Below are positions 15,993 to 25,175 of a stretch of 64,000 nucleotides of DNA, in pieces. A model generated the notes under the pieces. It saw nothing but the letters and a program-made list of their open reading frames with translations, searched no databases and was not told where the DNA came from. Position 1 is the first letter of the stretch, and the number at the start of each line of letters is the position of its first letter. The position numbers were made by a program, and so were the translations under genes. The stretch is taken from NCBI RefSeq assembly GCF_016185115.1, contig NZ_JACPOF010000017.1, positions 372,001-436,000 of the forward strand. Direction: 5' to 3'. The stretch comes from Polaromonas sp. (GTDB lineage Bacteria > Pseudomonadota > Gammaproteobacteria > Burkholderiales > Burkholderiaceae_C).

Positions 15993-17441
15993 TCAGGCGT
16001 CTGTGGTGTCGGTGGTTTTGACTTCGACGATCTTGAACAGCGCGGCGACCTTTTTGCGCGGCTTGATGTTGGCCGAGACGCGCCCGGTAGTGCCTGATTT
16101 GGCAGCTTCCCAGGCCGGCTTGGCTTCTGCGGGCAGTGTGGATTCGTAGGGCTGGTCAAAGAACGGATCACGCGGCGCCTGGCGCTGGGGTGCGTATTCA
16201 CGGCGCTCACGGGGTTCACGCGGGGCGCGGCCTTCCTCGCCCTCACGGTACATGCGGCGGCCGTCATTGATGCGGCCTTCGCTGATGCGCGGCTTGTCTT
16301 CATCAAACTCCATCGGCTCAAGCTCGATCTTGGTCTTGATGAGTTTTTCGATGTCGGCCACCAGGCGCTGGTCGCTGCCGGCCACAAAGCTCACGGCCAG
16401 GCCTGATGCGCCTGCGCGGCCGGTACGGCCAATGCGGTGAACGTAATCTTCTGCGTTAAACGGCACGTCAAAATTGAACACGGCCGGCACATCCTTGATG
16501 TCCAGGCCACGGGCGGCTACATCGGTACAGACCAGCAGATCGACTTCGCCTTTCTTGAAGGCATCAAGCGCTTTCAGGCGTTCGTCCTGGCTCTTGTCGC
16601 CGTGCAGTGCGGTGGTCTTCAAACCCTCACGCTCCAGCGAGCGTGCCAGGCGTGCGCAACCGAGCTTGCTGTTCACAAACACAAAGGCCTGCTTCATGCC
16701 GCGGCTCTTGAGCACCTGGTGCAGGGCGCGGCGCTTGTCGTCAGCCCCCACGCTGTAGAAATGCTGCTCGACGGTTGAGGCGGTGGCGTTGGAACGCGCG
16801 ACTTCAATCGTCACCGGGTTCTGCAGATAGCTTGAGGCCAGGCGCTTGATTTCCGGCGAGAAGGTGGCCGAGAACAGCAGCGTAATACGCTGTTTGGGCA
16901 GGTAGCTCAGGATGCGCTGCAGGTCGGGCAGGAAACCGATGTCGAGCATGCGGTCGGCTTCATCAAGCACCACGTATTCAACCTGGTTGAGCACGGCGTT
17001 CTTGGCTTCAATGTGGTCCAGCAGGCGGCCGGGCGTGGCGACCAGCACCTCGACGCCTTTTTTGAGCTCCAGCGTCTGCGGTTTCATGTCCATGCCGCCA
17101 AACACCACCGTGCTGCGCAGGTTGGTGTATTTGGCGTACAGCTTGACCTGCTCGGCCACCTGGTCAGCCAGTTCACGGGTCGGCAGCAGCACCAGCGCGC
17201 GCACCGGGTGGCGGGCCGGCGATGTGGAAGCGTTCTCGTGCTTCATCATGCGCTGCAGCAGCGGCAACGCGAACGCAGCCGTCTTGCCGGTGCCGGTCTG
17301 GGCAGCGCCCATGACGTCCTTGCCTTCCAGAACGACCGGAATGGCCTGTTCCTGGATGGGGGTCATGGTTTCGTAGCCCATTTCGGCTACGGCGCGGGCC
17401 AGCGGCTCGGCCAGCGAAAGATTGGAAAAAGATGAGGTCAT
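15993..17441 (-). CDS. rhlE: DEAD-box ATP-dependent RNA helicase, RhlE type
   Basis: 482 residues from MTSSFSNLSL. Helicase motifs in order: Q motif near F6 and Q30, motif I AAQTGTGKT (46-54), Ia PTREL (87-91), Ib TPGR (136-139), DEAD (160-163), SAT (191-193), RGLDI, and HRIGRTGRAG (about 330). The Arg/Glu-rich tail from about 400 (REGEEGRAPREPRERREY) is typical for RNA contact. RhlE proteins remodel rRNA and mRNA structures. A longer in-frame ORF starts at 17579, but conservation begins at 17441. Confidence 0.93.
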   Translation of the reverse strand: MTSSFSNLSLAEPLARAVAEMGYETMTPIQEQAIPVVLEGKDVMGAAQTGTGKTAAFALPLLQRMMKHENASTSPARHPVRALVLLPTRELADQVAEQVKLYAKYTNLRSTVVFGGMDMKPQTLELKKGVEVLVATPGRLLDHIEAKNAVLNQVEYVVLDEADRMLDIGFLPDLQRILSYLPKQRITLLFSATFSPEIKRLASSYLQNPVTIEVARSNATASTVEQHFYSVGADDKRRALHQVLKSRGMKQAFVFVNSKLGCARLARSLEREGLKTTALHGDKSQDERLKALDAFKKGEVDLLVCTDVAARGLDIKDVPAVFNFDVPFNAEDYVHRIGRTGRAGASGLAVSFVAGSDQRLVADIEKLIKTKIELEPMEFDEDKPRISEGRINDGRRMYREGEEGRAPREPRERREYAPQRQAPRDPFFDQPYESTLPAEAKPAWEAAKSGTTGRVSANIKPRKKVAALFKIVEVKTTDTTDA

Positions 17442-17758
17442 AGGGAAGCTCTGCGTAACACTGAACACTGGCGGTTTGTGGCGCGCGGATCGAAATTCGA
17501 TAACCGGGGCGCTGAATGCAGCCAACAGCACAGCCCCAGGCCAGCTCTTGACAAAAAAGGTAACACCGCAGACCGCCATGGGGATGCGTGCTTCCTTAAC
17601 CCTCTATTGTCGCACTTTGGGCCCTGAAGGGGGCCCAGGGCGACCATGACCGTCGTGGGGGCTGTTCCCCGCCGCCAGGCGATTCTGATTCTGGCCGGAT
17701 TTGCTACCCAATTGATAGCAAACATCCTTTACCTGGAATGGATTACGGCGAATTCTTC
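17442..17758. other. Gene-free stretch between rhlE and the YpfJ-type peptidase gene
   Basis: 317 bp with no supportable gene. A GGGCCC-TGAAGG-GGGCCC inverted repeat lies at 17619-17636. The stretch presumably holds the rhlE promoter (minus strand), but I see no clear hexamers. Confidence 0.4.
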
Positions 17759-18640
17759 TTACAGGTTTCGGGCGCTGAAGGTGTCGCAGGCCTTGACGCT
17801 TCCCGTCGTCACGCCGTTATTGAACCAGCGCTGGCGCTGGGCGCTGGTGCCGTGGGTGAAGCTCTCGGGCATCACGGCGCCACCACTGGACTTTTGCAGG
17901 GCATCGTCGCCAATCTTGGCTGCGGCGTTCATGGCGGCCGCAATATCGCCGCCTTCCAGGATTTGCCGGGCATTGTTGGCGTGGTAGGCCCAGACGCCGG
18001 CAAAACAGTCGGCCTGCAGCTCCAGCTTGACGCTGAGCGCGTTGTATTCGACCTTGCTGACGCGGCCGCGCATCTGGTCCATCTTGCCGCTGATGCCCAG
18101 CAGGTTCTGCACGTGGTGGCCGACCTCATGCGCAATCACATAGGCCTGGGCAAACTCGCCGGGCGCACCAAGGCGGTTTTTCAGCGTCTCGTAAAAATCG
18201 AGGTCGATGTAAACCTTCTGGTCGCCGGGGCAGTAAAACGGCCCCATGGCCGACTGGCCCTGGCCACAGGCGGTTTGTGTGGCGCCGCGAAACAGCACCA
18301 GCCGGGGTTTGACATAACTGGCGCCGCCCTTGGTAAAGACATCGGTCCAGACATCTTCAGTGTCGGCAAGCACTGTAGATACAAATTTGGCCATGCGGTC
18401 GTCCGCCGGCGGACGGTGGGCAGGTGCTTGAGGTTGCTGCACCTGCGACGGCGAGCCGCCGCTGAGCAGGTTCAGTATGGTCAGCGGGTTGACGCCAAAC
18501 ACCATGCCGCCCACCAGGGCGATGACGATGGTGCCTATGCCTATGCTGCGCCCGCCAAACCCGAAGCCGCCGCCTCCACCACCGCCCTCGTCGCGGCGAT
18601 CTTCAACGTTGTCGGATTCCCGATTGCCTTCCCACTTCAT
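17759..18640 (-). CDS. Neutral zinc metallopeptidase, YpfJ family
   Basis: A 293-residue membrane-anchored protein. A Gly-rich N-terminus (about 19-30) is followed by one transmembrane segment (about 34-50), a Pro/Gln-rich linker, and the peptidase domain with the zinc motif H171-E-V-G-H175 followed by HVQN. Conserved FYCPGDQKVYIDLDF and a late GGDIAAAMNAAAKIGDD segment match the family. Substrates are unknown. AGGGG precedes the ATG by 5 bp. Confidence 0.93.
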   Translation of the reverse strand: MKWEGNRESDNVEDRRDEGGGGGGGFGFGGRSIGIGTIVIALVGGMVFGVNPLTILNLLSGGSPSQVQQPQAPAHRPPADDRMAKFVSTVLADTEDVWTDVFTKGGASYVKPRLVLFRGATQTACGQGQSAMGPFYCPGDQKVYIDLDFYETLKNRLGAPGEFAQAYVIAHEVGHHVQNLLGISGKMDQMRGRVSKVEYNALSVKLELQADCFAGVWAYHANNARQILEGGDIAAAMNAAAKIGDDALQKSSGGAVMPESFTHGTSAQRQRWFNNGVTTGSVKACDTFSARNL

Positions 18641-18792
18641 GCTTGCCCCTGTCGTATGAGTTTTGTCCCCATTTTGCGCTCACCGCACGCGCCTGTTTGT
18701 CAGACATCAACACGTGAACACTGACTTTACCCGGCAGAGATAAACACGGGGGTGCTGCGGAACAAAATAAACGTCAGCCCTGTCCATCCATC

Positions 18793-19491
18793 ATGAAACA
18801 CCCGCCCCCTGCATCCCGCATCGGCATCCGTTGCAGACTTGTTCTGGCCGCGCTTGTCGCCGGGCTGCTCACAGCCTGCGCCAGCCCCATCACCGCCAAG
18901 GTCACCAGCTTCAACCAGTGGCCGGGCAATGTTGCCGGCTCAACCTTCAGCTACATCCGGCCAACCGACGGCATCAATGACCTGGAACAGCAGGCCTATG
19001 AGGGCTATGTGCAGGTCGAGCTTGAGCGCCTCGGCCTCAAGCGTGCACCCCAGGGACAGGTGGGCCGCATTGAAGTGGACATCGTGACAGGCAACGGCAC
19101 GCGTGAGCGCAAGGTGCGCGAGGCCGTCTACCGGGACAACTACATCTTTCACCCGCCCTACCGCAACGCCGCCGGCCATGTGTTCCCCGGTTACTGGGGA
19201 CCCGACCGGTTCGGTTCGCGCTACGTGGGTGACCGCGAGGTGATCCAGACAATGCAGGTCAGCAGCCTGCGCATACGCCTGCTGGATACGCAGGGCAACC
19301 CGGCGGGCAAACCGCGTGCTGTGTTTGAATCACGTGCGGTTTACGAGGGCGACAACGAAGACCTGCCCGATCTGGTGCCCTACCTTGTTCGTGCCGTTTT
19401 TGACGGTTTCCCCGGCCAGAACGGAAAGGTCAGGCTGGTGAAGTTCGACGGCAAGGCTGACAACAGCATCAAGCTGAAGTCGCCTTCCTGA
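18793..19491 (+). CDS. DUF4136-type lipoprotein
   Basis: 232 residues with a lipoprotein signal peptide, cleavage before C29 (LLTAC). The mature part begins with VTSFNQWP and FSYIRPTDG, as in DUF4136 proteins, which are periplasmic or outer-membrane lipoproteins of unknown function with a ring-like beta domain. It lies divergent from the YpfJ gene and is followed by pcp after 56 bp. Confidence 0.8.
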   Translation: MKHPPPASRIGIRCRLVLAALVAGLLTACASPITAKVTSFNQWPGNVAGSTFSYIRPTDGINDLEQQAYEGYVQVELERLGLKRAPQGQVGRIEVDIVTGNGTRERKVREAVYRDNYIFHPPYRNAAGHVFPGYWGPDRFGSRYVGDREVIQTMQVSSLRIRLLDTQGNPAGKPRAVFESRAVYEGDNEDLPDLVPYLVRAVFDGFPGQNGKVRLVKFDGKADNSIKLKSPS

Positions 19492-19547
19492 GTCCCGCCT
19501 CACTGGTGCATATTGGTGAGCCGCCGACGGCGTTGCAAAATCAGGGC

Positions 19548-20198
19548 ATGAACACCGCACCGCCCAGGGTACTTTTGACAGGCTTTGACGCCTTTGGCGG
19601 TGCGAGCCTGAACCCGAGCTGGCTGGCAGTACAGGCGTTGAATGGTGAAGCGCTGGCAGGCCACAAGCTCCTCGCTGCACAGATACCCACCGCCTTTTCA
19701 GGCTCGGTCAGGGAGCTTGCACGCCTTGTGCGGGTTCACAAACCTGCGCTGGTCATCTGCGTGGGTCAGGCCGGCGGCCGCAGCGCCATCTCGCTGGAAC
19801 GCATCGCCATCAACATCGCCGACGCGAGCATTGCCGACAACGAAGGCGCGCAGCCCGTCGATGTGCCGGTGAATCCCAAAGGACCCGCAGCGTACTTCAG
19901 TACCCTGCCCATCAAGGCCATGCTGCTGGCTTTGCAAAAAACCGGCATCCCGGCTGAGGTCTCACAGACAGCGGGTACGTTCGTCTGCAACCATGTCTTT
20001 TATGCGCTGATGAACATGATCGCAAAACGGGGCAAGGCCGCGCGGATACGCGGCGGCTTCATCCATGTGCCCTGGTTGCCGGAGCAAGGCAGGCCATCCA
20101 TGGAACTTGCAGACATGGTGAAGGGTTTGAGGGTGGCCACAGAGTGCGCGTTGCTCACTTCTGCAGATACTGCGTTGGGGGCAGGACGGATCAGCTGA
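19548..20198 (+). CDS. pcp: Pyroglutamyl-peptidase I (pyrrolidone-carboxylate peptidase)
   Basis: A 216-residue cysteine peptidase (family C15) that removes N-terminal pyroglutamate. The catalytic triad is visible: E84 (ISLERIAIN), C147 (TAGTFVCNHVFY) and H173 (FIHVPWLPEQ). The start ATG 19548 is chosen because the conserved VLLTGFDAFGG follows directly; the longer frame from 19506 adds only non-conserved residues. Confidence 0.95.
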   Translation: MNTAPPRVLLTGFDAFGGASLNPSWLAVQALNGEALAGHKLLAAQIPTAFSGSVRELARLVRVHKPALVICVGQAGGRSAISLERIAINIADASIADNEGAQPVDVPVNPKGPAAYFSTLPIKAMLLALQKTGIPAEVSQTAGTFVCNHVFYALMNMIAKRGKAARIRGGFIHVPWLPEQGRPSMELADMVKGLRVATECALLTSADTALGAGRIS

Positions 20199-20215
20199 CC
20201 CGTCACATGTGGTTT

Positions 20216-20605
20216 TCAGCGTGCCGCGAAGGACACGCCCATCACGCCAACCTGCATCGAAGCCGATGGGCCGCGTGTGAAGTCGGTGTAGCTGGCCAGC
20301 TCACGTGGAACTGGCGAGGTATCTGGCGTGTTCACGCTCGCGGCCATCTGGTTTCCAGCCAGCAAACCGTTTCTGGCCTGCAGCATGCACTCTTGCCTCG
20401 CTGCACGTGTAGCCCCCTCATAACACCTGGCAATGGCCGCGCGCTGCTGCGACTGCTGGGTGTCACGCAATTCAGCCTTTCTGACCTGTTCACCTGCCAC
20501 CAGCACCATGGCGACCAGCTGGCAGACGATGACGAGACCTCCGGCCATCAGCAAGAGGCTGCGGCCACTGACACGGTCAATCTTTGGCAGGTGATCTGAA
20601 AACAT
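20216..20605 (-). CDS. Small membrane protein of unknown function
   Basis: 129 residues from ATG 20605, preceded by GAGGAG. One transmembrane helix lies at about 16-38 (LLLMAGGLVIVCQLVAMVLVAG). A charged helical periplasmic part follows, with two Cys in ARCYEGATRAARQECMLQAR that could form a disulfide. No family recognised. It is convergent with pcp (17 bp apart) and divergent from the following reductase gene. Confidence 0.6.
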   Translation of the reverse strand: MFSDHLPKIDRVSGRSLLLMAGGLVIVCQLVAMVLVAGEQVRKAELRDTQQSQQRAAIARCYEGATRAARQECMLQARNGLLAGNQMAASVNTPDTSPVPRELASYTDFTRGPSASMQVGVMGVSFAAR

Positions 20606-20728
20606 GGCGGGGTACTCCTCAAGCACGGTGGTTGTTTGTTGACTCGATGCTAGAAGGCGCACCGGAGGCCACCATTCGGCGGCCAACGCTTCAGGATGTA
20701 GGATAAAAGCCTCACCCTCCCAACAGCC

Positions 20729-21643
20729 ATGACAACTTCCTCCGGCAGCCTGTTTGACCCGACCCACACAGAGGCGCGCCTGCCGTGGAACTTGCTCACC
20801 GACGAAATTGGCCTTCTGCTTGAGGACGACTCAGTGCAAGTTCCGCCCCGGCTTGTACAGGCACTGCCAGGCGGTGGCAGCCTCTTCGTCATGCCCGCAC
20901 TCGATGGACAGATCGCCATCACCAAACTCATCACTTACACGCCCGCCAACGCAAACCGCAGTCTGCCGGCGATTCAGGGTGATGTGGTGGTGTTTGACAT
21001 CGCCACGGGCCAGCGCCGCCTGGTGCTTGATGGCCCGACGATCACAGCACGCAGGACAGCAGCAGTTTCTGCATTTGCCGCGCAACGCCTGGCCACAAAC
21101 ACACGGGGACCCATGCTCATCGTGGGCGCTGGTGTGCAGGGCAAGGCACACATGGACGTGTTTGCAGAAGTTCTGGGTGTCAATGAGTTCCATATCGCCT
21201 CACGCAGCCCCGAATCCGCCGCCCGCCTGATGGCTCACGGCGAAGCAATGGGACTGAAAACCCGGCTGGTCCTTGATGCCAACGCGGCGCTCGCTGATTG
21301 CCCCCTGGCCGTCACCTGCACGCCGGCCAGTGCGGTCGTGCTGGACGCCCTGCCACGTGCAGATGCGTTCATCAGCGCCGTGGGCGCCTTCACCCCAAAC
21401 ATGATGGAGCTGTCACCACGGCTGTGCAGGCATTTTGCAGACACAGGCAGCATCTTTGCGGACACCTCTGACGCACTGCATGAGGCAGGCGACCTGCTCC
21501 AGGCCGGGCTGAAGGTGAGCACCTTTGCCACGCTGACCGACGTGGTGAGGCAGGACATGAAAAAACCCGCCGGACCGGTGCTGTTTAAAAGCTGCGGCTG
21601 GGCGGGCTGGGATCTGGCTGCGGCGCGGGTGGCGTGCCGCTAA
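20729..21643 (+). CDS. Ornithine cyclodeaminase / delta1-pyrroline-2-carboxylate reductase family protein
   Basis: A 304-residue NAD(P)-dependent enzyme. Conserved segments include ITKLITYTPAN (substrate Lys), GPTITARRTAAVSAFAA, and the Rossmann motif VGAGVQG at about 133. Members reduce cyclic imino acids (pyrroline- or piperideine-2-carboxylate, LhpI type) or cyclise ornithine. The ITARRTAAVS motif and the absence of ornithine-cyclodeaminase-specific context favour the reductase branch, but the substrate is not settled. Confidence 0.85.
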   Translation: MTTSSGSLFDPTHTEARLPWNLLTDEIGLLLEDDSVQVPPRLVQALPGGGSLFVMPALDGQIAITKLITYTPANANRSLPAIQGDVVVFDIATGQRRLVLDGPTITARRTAAVSAFAAQRLATNTRGPMLIVGAGVQGKAHMDVFAEVLGVNEFHIASRSPESAARLMAHGEAMGLKTRLVLDANAALADCPLAVTCTPASAVVLDALPRADAFISAVGAFTPNMMELSPRLCRHFADTGSIFADTSDALHEAGDLLQAGLKVSTFATLTDVVRQDMKKPAGPVLFKSCGWAGWDLAAARVACR

Positions 21644-21659
21644 CAGGCATGGTCAACTT

Positions 21660-22139
21660 TTATTTGACTGCAACCGGGGTAGCTCCAGGTATTTCCATAC
21701 CGCGATTAGGCTGGCCTTCAACATCTGCCTTGCGATCAAAACTGAGCAGCTTGCCCATGACGATCTGAATCCACATCGGATAGGTGTAGGCCGTCCCCTT
21801 GTTGTGGTCAATGATGGCCCCTATGCCGCCACCAAAAAGAATATTGCCGGCCATTCCGCCGTTAGCCCTGGAAATGGCAACGCCACGACCATCCTTCTCA
21901 CCCGCTTTCTCGCAGGTGACCTGAAGATCCTTTGAGGAACGTCTTACGTTAACCGTGGCTGGAACCTTGAAGCTTTGCGGTCCATAGTCGTTCTCAACCT
22001 TGCAATCCACATCCTTGACCTCTACGCCCGAAGAAGTGAAAGCCTCAAATCGGACGGGAGCGCTTGTGTCGTTGGTAATGGATGCGCAGCCAGTTGCTGC
22101 AACGCAAGCAATAGCCAACCCAATCATGCGAAAAGTCAT
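21660..22139 (-). CDS. Putative lipoprotein
   Basis: 159 residues from MTFRMIGL, with a lipoprotein signal and C18 in ATGCAS. The mature domain has a small beta-rich part with two Cys (KDVDCKVEND, LQVTCEKAG) and a Gly-rich hydrophobic stretch (AGNILFGGGIGAIID) of the kind seen in lipoproteins that tether to or cross membranes. No family is assigned with certainty. It is convergent with the reductase gene, 17 bp apart. Confidence 0.7.
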   Translation of the reverse strand: MTFRMIGLAIACVAATGCASITNDTSAPVRFEAFTSSGVEVKDVDCKVENDYGPQSFKVPATVNVRRSSKDLQVTCEKAGEKDGRGVAISRANGGMAGNILFGGGIGAIIDHNKGTAYTYPMWIQIVMGKLLSFDRKADVEGQPNRGMEIPGATPVAVK

Positions 22140-22289
22140 CAAGTCTCCAATGTTGTACAAAATAGTGGAGACAAATGTAACACGATGTACGTACATCACT
22201 CACGCCTCGCGCGGGCTTGCGCTATCGGAGCGGACGCCTGAATGTGGCGGCAGGACTTGCCCGCGGCCTGGTGGGCCCAATGTGTTTAT

Positions 22290-22622
22290 TTAGTGAGTCA
22301 GTGAGGCGTGCACCAACTGCGTAACCGCATGGCAAGGCTCATCGTCAAAGTATGAAAACATCCGCACGGCGAGTGACCTGAGCACATCGTCATCCAGCGT
22401 ATGCGCATAACTGAGCTTTTCGATGGCGTAGTCGTGGCTGCCCAGCATCATGGATTCGTTGACGCTGCAGCCCCTTGCGGCCATCTGGAGCATGAAGGCT
22501 GAAAGCAGTTCACAGGGCCAGTAGCGACAGGGTCGCGCGACGGAGTCCGGGGAGGCAAGTTGCGCTGAATAGCCGCCTGAAAATGCAGCTGCGAATCCGA
22601 TGGAACCAGCAACAGCAGCCAT
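22290..22622 (-). CDS. Hypothetical protein, 110 aa
   Basis: The ribosome site AAGGAG (22629-22634 on the minus strand) sits 6 bp before ATG 22622, which sets the start at MAAVAGSIGF; an upstream in-frame ATG at 22688 has no such site. The product has a short Ala/Gly-rich start and a helical body with four Cys. No family recognised. Confidence 0.6.
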   Translation of the reverse strand: MAAVAGSIGFAAAFSGGYSAQLASPDSVARPCRYWPCELLSAFMLQMAARGCSVNESMMLGSHDYAIEKLSYAHTLDDDVLRSLAVRMFSYFDDEPCHAVTQLVHASLTH

Positions 22623-22903
22623 GATGAACTCCTTCGTGGTGATGCCTGAAGCCGCTATATCCACCTTAGGGTAATGCCCTCCAGACATGAATCAATGCTA
22701 GAGAATCCGTAACCTGGGCGCCACTCGGCGGAGCAGCCAAAAATCCGTAGGAATTACGCCCGGTACCTTGCCAGCAAAGTTGAGCACAAGCCACGTCTGG
22801 CTCAAAAAGCAGGTGTCGGGCACCCGGAAAATCCCACGTTTGAGTCGAGTGCTAGCATGTTGATCTGCACCTGAGTTTCACCACTGATTCCATTGAACAC
22901 CAT

Positions 22904-23464
22904 ATGAGCGACAAGAGTAACTTGAGGCCCCATGCATTGATTGGCTGGCATTCGATGTTCATGGGCGTAGCACTGCTGGCATCAGCACGTTCAAAAGACC
23001 ATCGGGCAAGAAATGGGGCTTGCATCGTCACACCCGATCACAGAATAGTCGGCGTGGGATACAACGGCCTCCCCCGCGGCTGCAATGACGACGACCCTGT
23101 TTACTGGTCAGACAATGATGATGACGCGTTTCATTCGCGGCACAGCTATGTGGTTCATGCCGAAATAAACGCAACCCTCAACTGCGTTGTCCTGCCGCTG
23201 ACCAACGCCACAATTTATACGACCCAGTTCCCCTGTCCCCGCTGCGCCCAGGCGATCATTCAGGCTGGCATAAGAAAGGTCGTTTATCTGCGCGAAAAAA
23301 AACACCACGTTGGAGAAAACGCAGCATCCAACAAGATGTTTTCCAGCAGCGGCGTTACATGCGAGCAACTTGAAGCGCTTGACCATGATGCCTACGACTG
23401 GTCTTCAAGGCTTAGCGACTTTGTCGCGTCCAAACCATCAAGCCCGGACGAGGGCGACATCTAG
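22904..23464 (+). CDS. Deoxycytidylate deaminase-like protein
   Basis: A 186-residue zinc-dependent deaminase. The HAE zinc/proton-shuttle motif is in SYVVHAEINAT and the PCxxC motif in FPCPRCAQAII; ARSKDHRARNGACIV and GYNGLPRGC are typical of dCMP deaminases (ComEB type), which make dUMP for thymidylate synthesis. The phosphate-binding context is present, but the C-terminal extension of about 40 residues is not recognised. It stands alone between two minus-strand genes. Confidence 0.88.
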   Translation: MSDKSNLRPHALIGWHSMFMGVALLASARSKDHRARNGACIVTPDHRIVGVGYNGLPRGCNDDDPVYWSDNDDDAFHSRHSYVVHAEINATLNCVVLPLTNATIYTTQFPCPRCAQAIIQAGIRKVVYLREKKHHVGENAASNKMFSSSGVTCEQLEALDHDAYDWSSRLSDFVASKPSSPDEGDI

Positions 23465-23474
23465 CAGGTCTTTA

Positions 23475-24758
23475 TCAGGCGTCGGAGATCACGGTCTTCT
23501 CGATCAGGCGGTCATCCCCGAGCACGATGAGGGCAAAGAGCAACTCGTCCAGGCTCGCGGACTGGGTTGTCTTGCGGGCCAGCAGCGGTGTGGCTTTGGG
23601 ATTGAGCACTACAAAATCGGCCTCGCAGCCGGGCAAAAGATTGCCGACAAGGCCCTCCAGCCCCAGCGCCCTCGCAGCGCCCGCCGTGTGCTGCCACCAG
23701 AGTTGCGCGGGTTTGAGCGACACGCCGGGTTTGGTCTGCCCCTCCCGTCCGACGTAATAGGCCGCCAGCATGGTGCTGAAAGGGCTGAAGCTGGTACCGC
23801 CGCCTACGTCGCTGGCCAGGCCATACAGAAAGCCGGTGCGCTCCGCCGCCACATAGTCAAAAAAGCCGCTGCCCAAAAAGAGGTTGCTGGTCGGGCTGAC
23901 GGCTGCTGCCGTGCCGGTGTCATGCATGAGGGCACGGTCTTCGTCGTCAATATGGATGCAGTGCGCATAAACCGCGCGCGGCCTGAGCAGGCCGAACTGG
24001 CCATACACATCAAGATAACTGCGGGCATTGGGGTATAGCTGCTTCACCCAGGCCACCTCATCGAGGTTCTCGGCGACATGCGATTGCACCCAGACATCGG
24101 CATATCTGCCAGCCAGCTCACCCGCGCCGCGCAACTGCGCTTCGCTGCAGCTGGGCACAAAGCGCGGCGTGATGGCGTAGCCCAGTCGATCCACGCCGTG
24201 CCATTTGTTGATGAGGGTTTCGGTATCGACCAGGCTCTGTTCAGTGAGGTCGCGTACACCGTCGGGCGAGTTCTGGTCCTGCAGCACCTTGCCGGCGATC
24301 ATGCGAAGGCTTCTTTTCTGCGCTTCGCCCAGCAGGGCATCAACCGAGGCCGGGTGTGATGTGGCAAACGCGAGAGCAGTCGTCACGCCATTGCGCAACA
24401 ACTCGTCAATAAAAAAAGTGGCTGACTCTGCGCCGTAGCCTGCATCAGAAAAGCGTGACTCGTGGGGGAAGGTGTAGTTCTCAAGCCATGGCAGGAGGCC
24501 CTCGGCGGGTGAACCGATGACATCCAGCTGCGGGTAGTGGATGTGCATGTCCACAAAACCCGGCGCGATGATCCGACCGGGCAAATGCTCGACAGCAAGG
24601 CTGGGCCAATCCTTCGACAGGCTCTGGTAACTGCCAATAGCCTGCACCACTTGCCGGCCCTCTGCGTTGGGGCCCACCACCAGCAGGCCGTCCTCCTCGA
24701 ACACGGCTTGCGCCGAATTCGCGGCAAAGTACAAGAGGGACGCCCTATACGCTTTCAT
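23475..24758 (-). CDS. guaD: Guanine deaminase
   Basis: A 427-residue amidohydrolase that converts guanine to xanthine. The metal motif H72-I-H74 lies in FVDMHIHYPQLDVIGS, a hallmark of guanine deaminase. Later conserved parts include WVQSHVAEN, VYAHCIHID and LASDVGGGTSFS. It fits the nearby xanthine dehydrogenase and adenosine deaminase genes as part of purine breakdown. Confidence 0.94.
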   Translation of the reverse strand: MKAYRASLLYFAANSAQAVFEEDGLLVVGPNAEGRQVVQAIGSYQSLSKDWPSLAVEHLPGRIIAPGFVDMHIHYPQLDVIGSPAEGLLPWLENYTFPHESRFSDAGYGAESATFFIDELLRNGVTTALAFATSHPASVDALLGEAQKRSLRMIAGKVLQDQNSPDGVRDLTEQSLVDTETLINKWHGVDRLGYAITPRFVPSCSEAQLRGAGELAGRYADVWVQSHVAENLDEVAWVKQLYPNARSYLDVYGQFGLLRPRAVYAHCIHIDDEDRALMHDTGTAAAVSPTSNLFLGSGFFDYVAAERTGFLYGLASDVGGGTSFSPFSTMLAAYYVGREGQTKPGVSLKPAQLWWQHTAGAARALGLEGLVGNLLPGCEADFVVLNPKATPLLARKTTQSASLDELLFALIVLGDDRLIEKTVISDA

Positions 24759-24812
24759 GTTGCAAGCGTAGCGCAGAAATCGCAGCTACTCATACGCACC
24801 AAAGGATGAAGA

Positions 24813-25175
24813 CTATGCACGCAGCGTGCAGCTGTCGCCCACCGACTCGCGCCACACACGCACGGCAGAAAGACCGGGCACCGATGGCAGCAGTTCACGC
24901 CAGATAAAGGCGCAAAGGTTTTCAAGCGTCGCGGGGCCAAGGCCTGGAACATCGTCCAGCATATGGTGGTCCAGTTTCGTCCGCACCTGGGCAATCGCCT
25001 CACGCACCAGCCCGAGGTCACGCACCATGCCCGTCACGGCGTCAGGTTGACCTGACAACGAAACCTCGGTCTGGTAGGTGTGACCATGGATGCGCAGGCT
25101 GCTGTCAGCTTCAACTTCGCGCTTGAGGGTGTGCGCGGCATCGAAAAAGAATTTCTGGGAGATCTCGTAGTTCAT
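24813..25175 (-). CDS. queD: 6-carboxytetrahydropterin synthase (QueD/PTPS family)
   Basis: A 120-residue tunnelling-fold enzyme of queuosine precursor synthesis. The zinc ligands are H15 (FFDAAHTL) and H30/H32 (RIHGHTY), and LDHHMLDDVPGLG and the PATLEN Glu are conserved. The usual catalytic Cys just before LHGH in E. coli QueD is a Ser here (ADSSLRIHGH), so the catalytic residue differs or comes from elsewhere. The start overlaps the queE stop by 4 bp (ATGA), which sets ATG 25175. Confidence 0.85.
   Translation of the reverse strand: MNYEISQKFFFDAAHTLKREVEADSSLRIHGHTYQTEVSLSGQPDAVTGMVRDLGLVREAIAQVRTKLDHHMLDDVPGLGPATLENLCAFIWRELLPSVPGLSAVRVWRESVGDSCTLRA

Noticed and set aside
15866-16387. 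N-terminal extension of the YihY protein
   Set aside because: The extension runs into rhlE in another frame, is Ser/Arg/Pro-rich and not membrane-like; the family start is at 15865.
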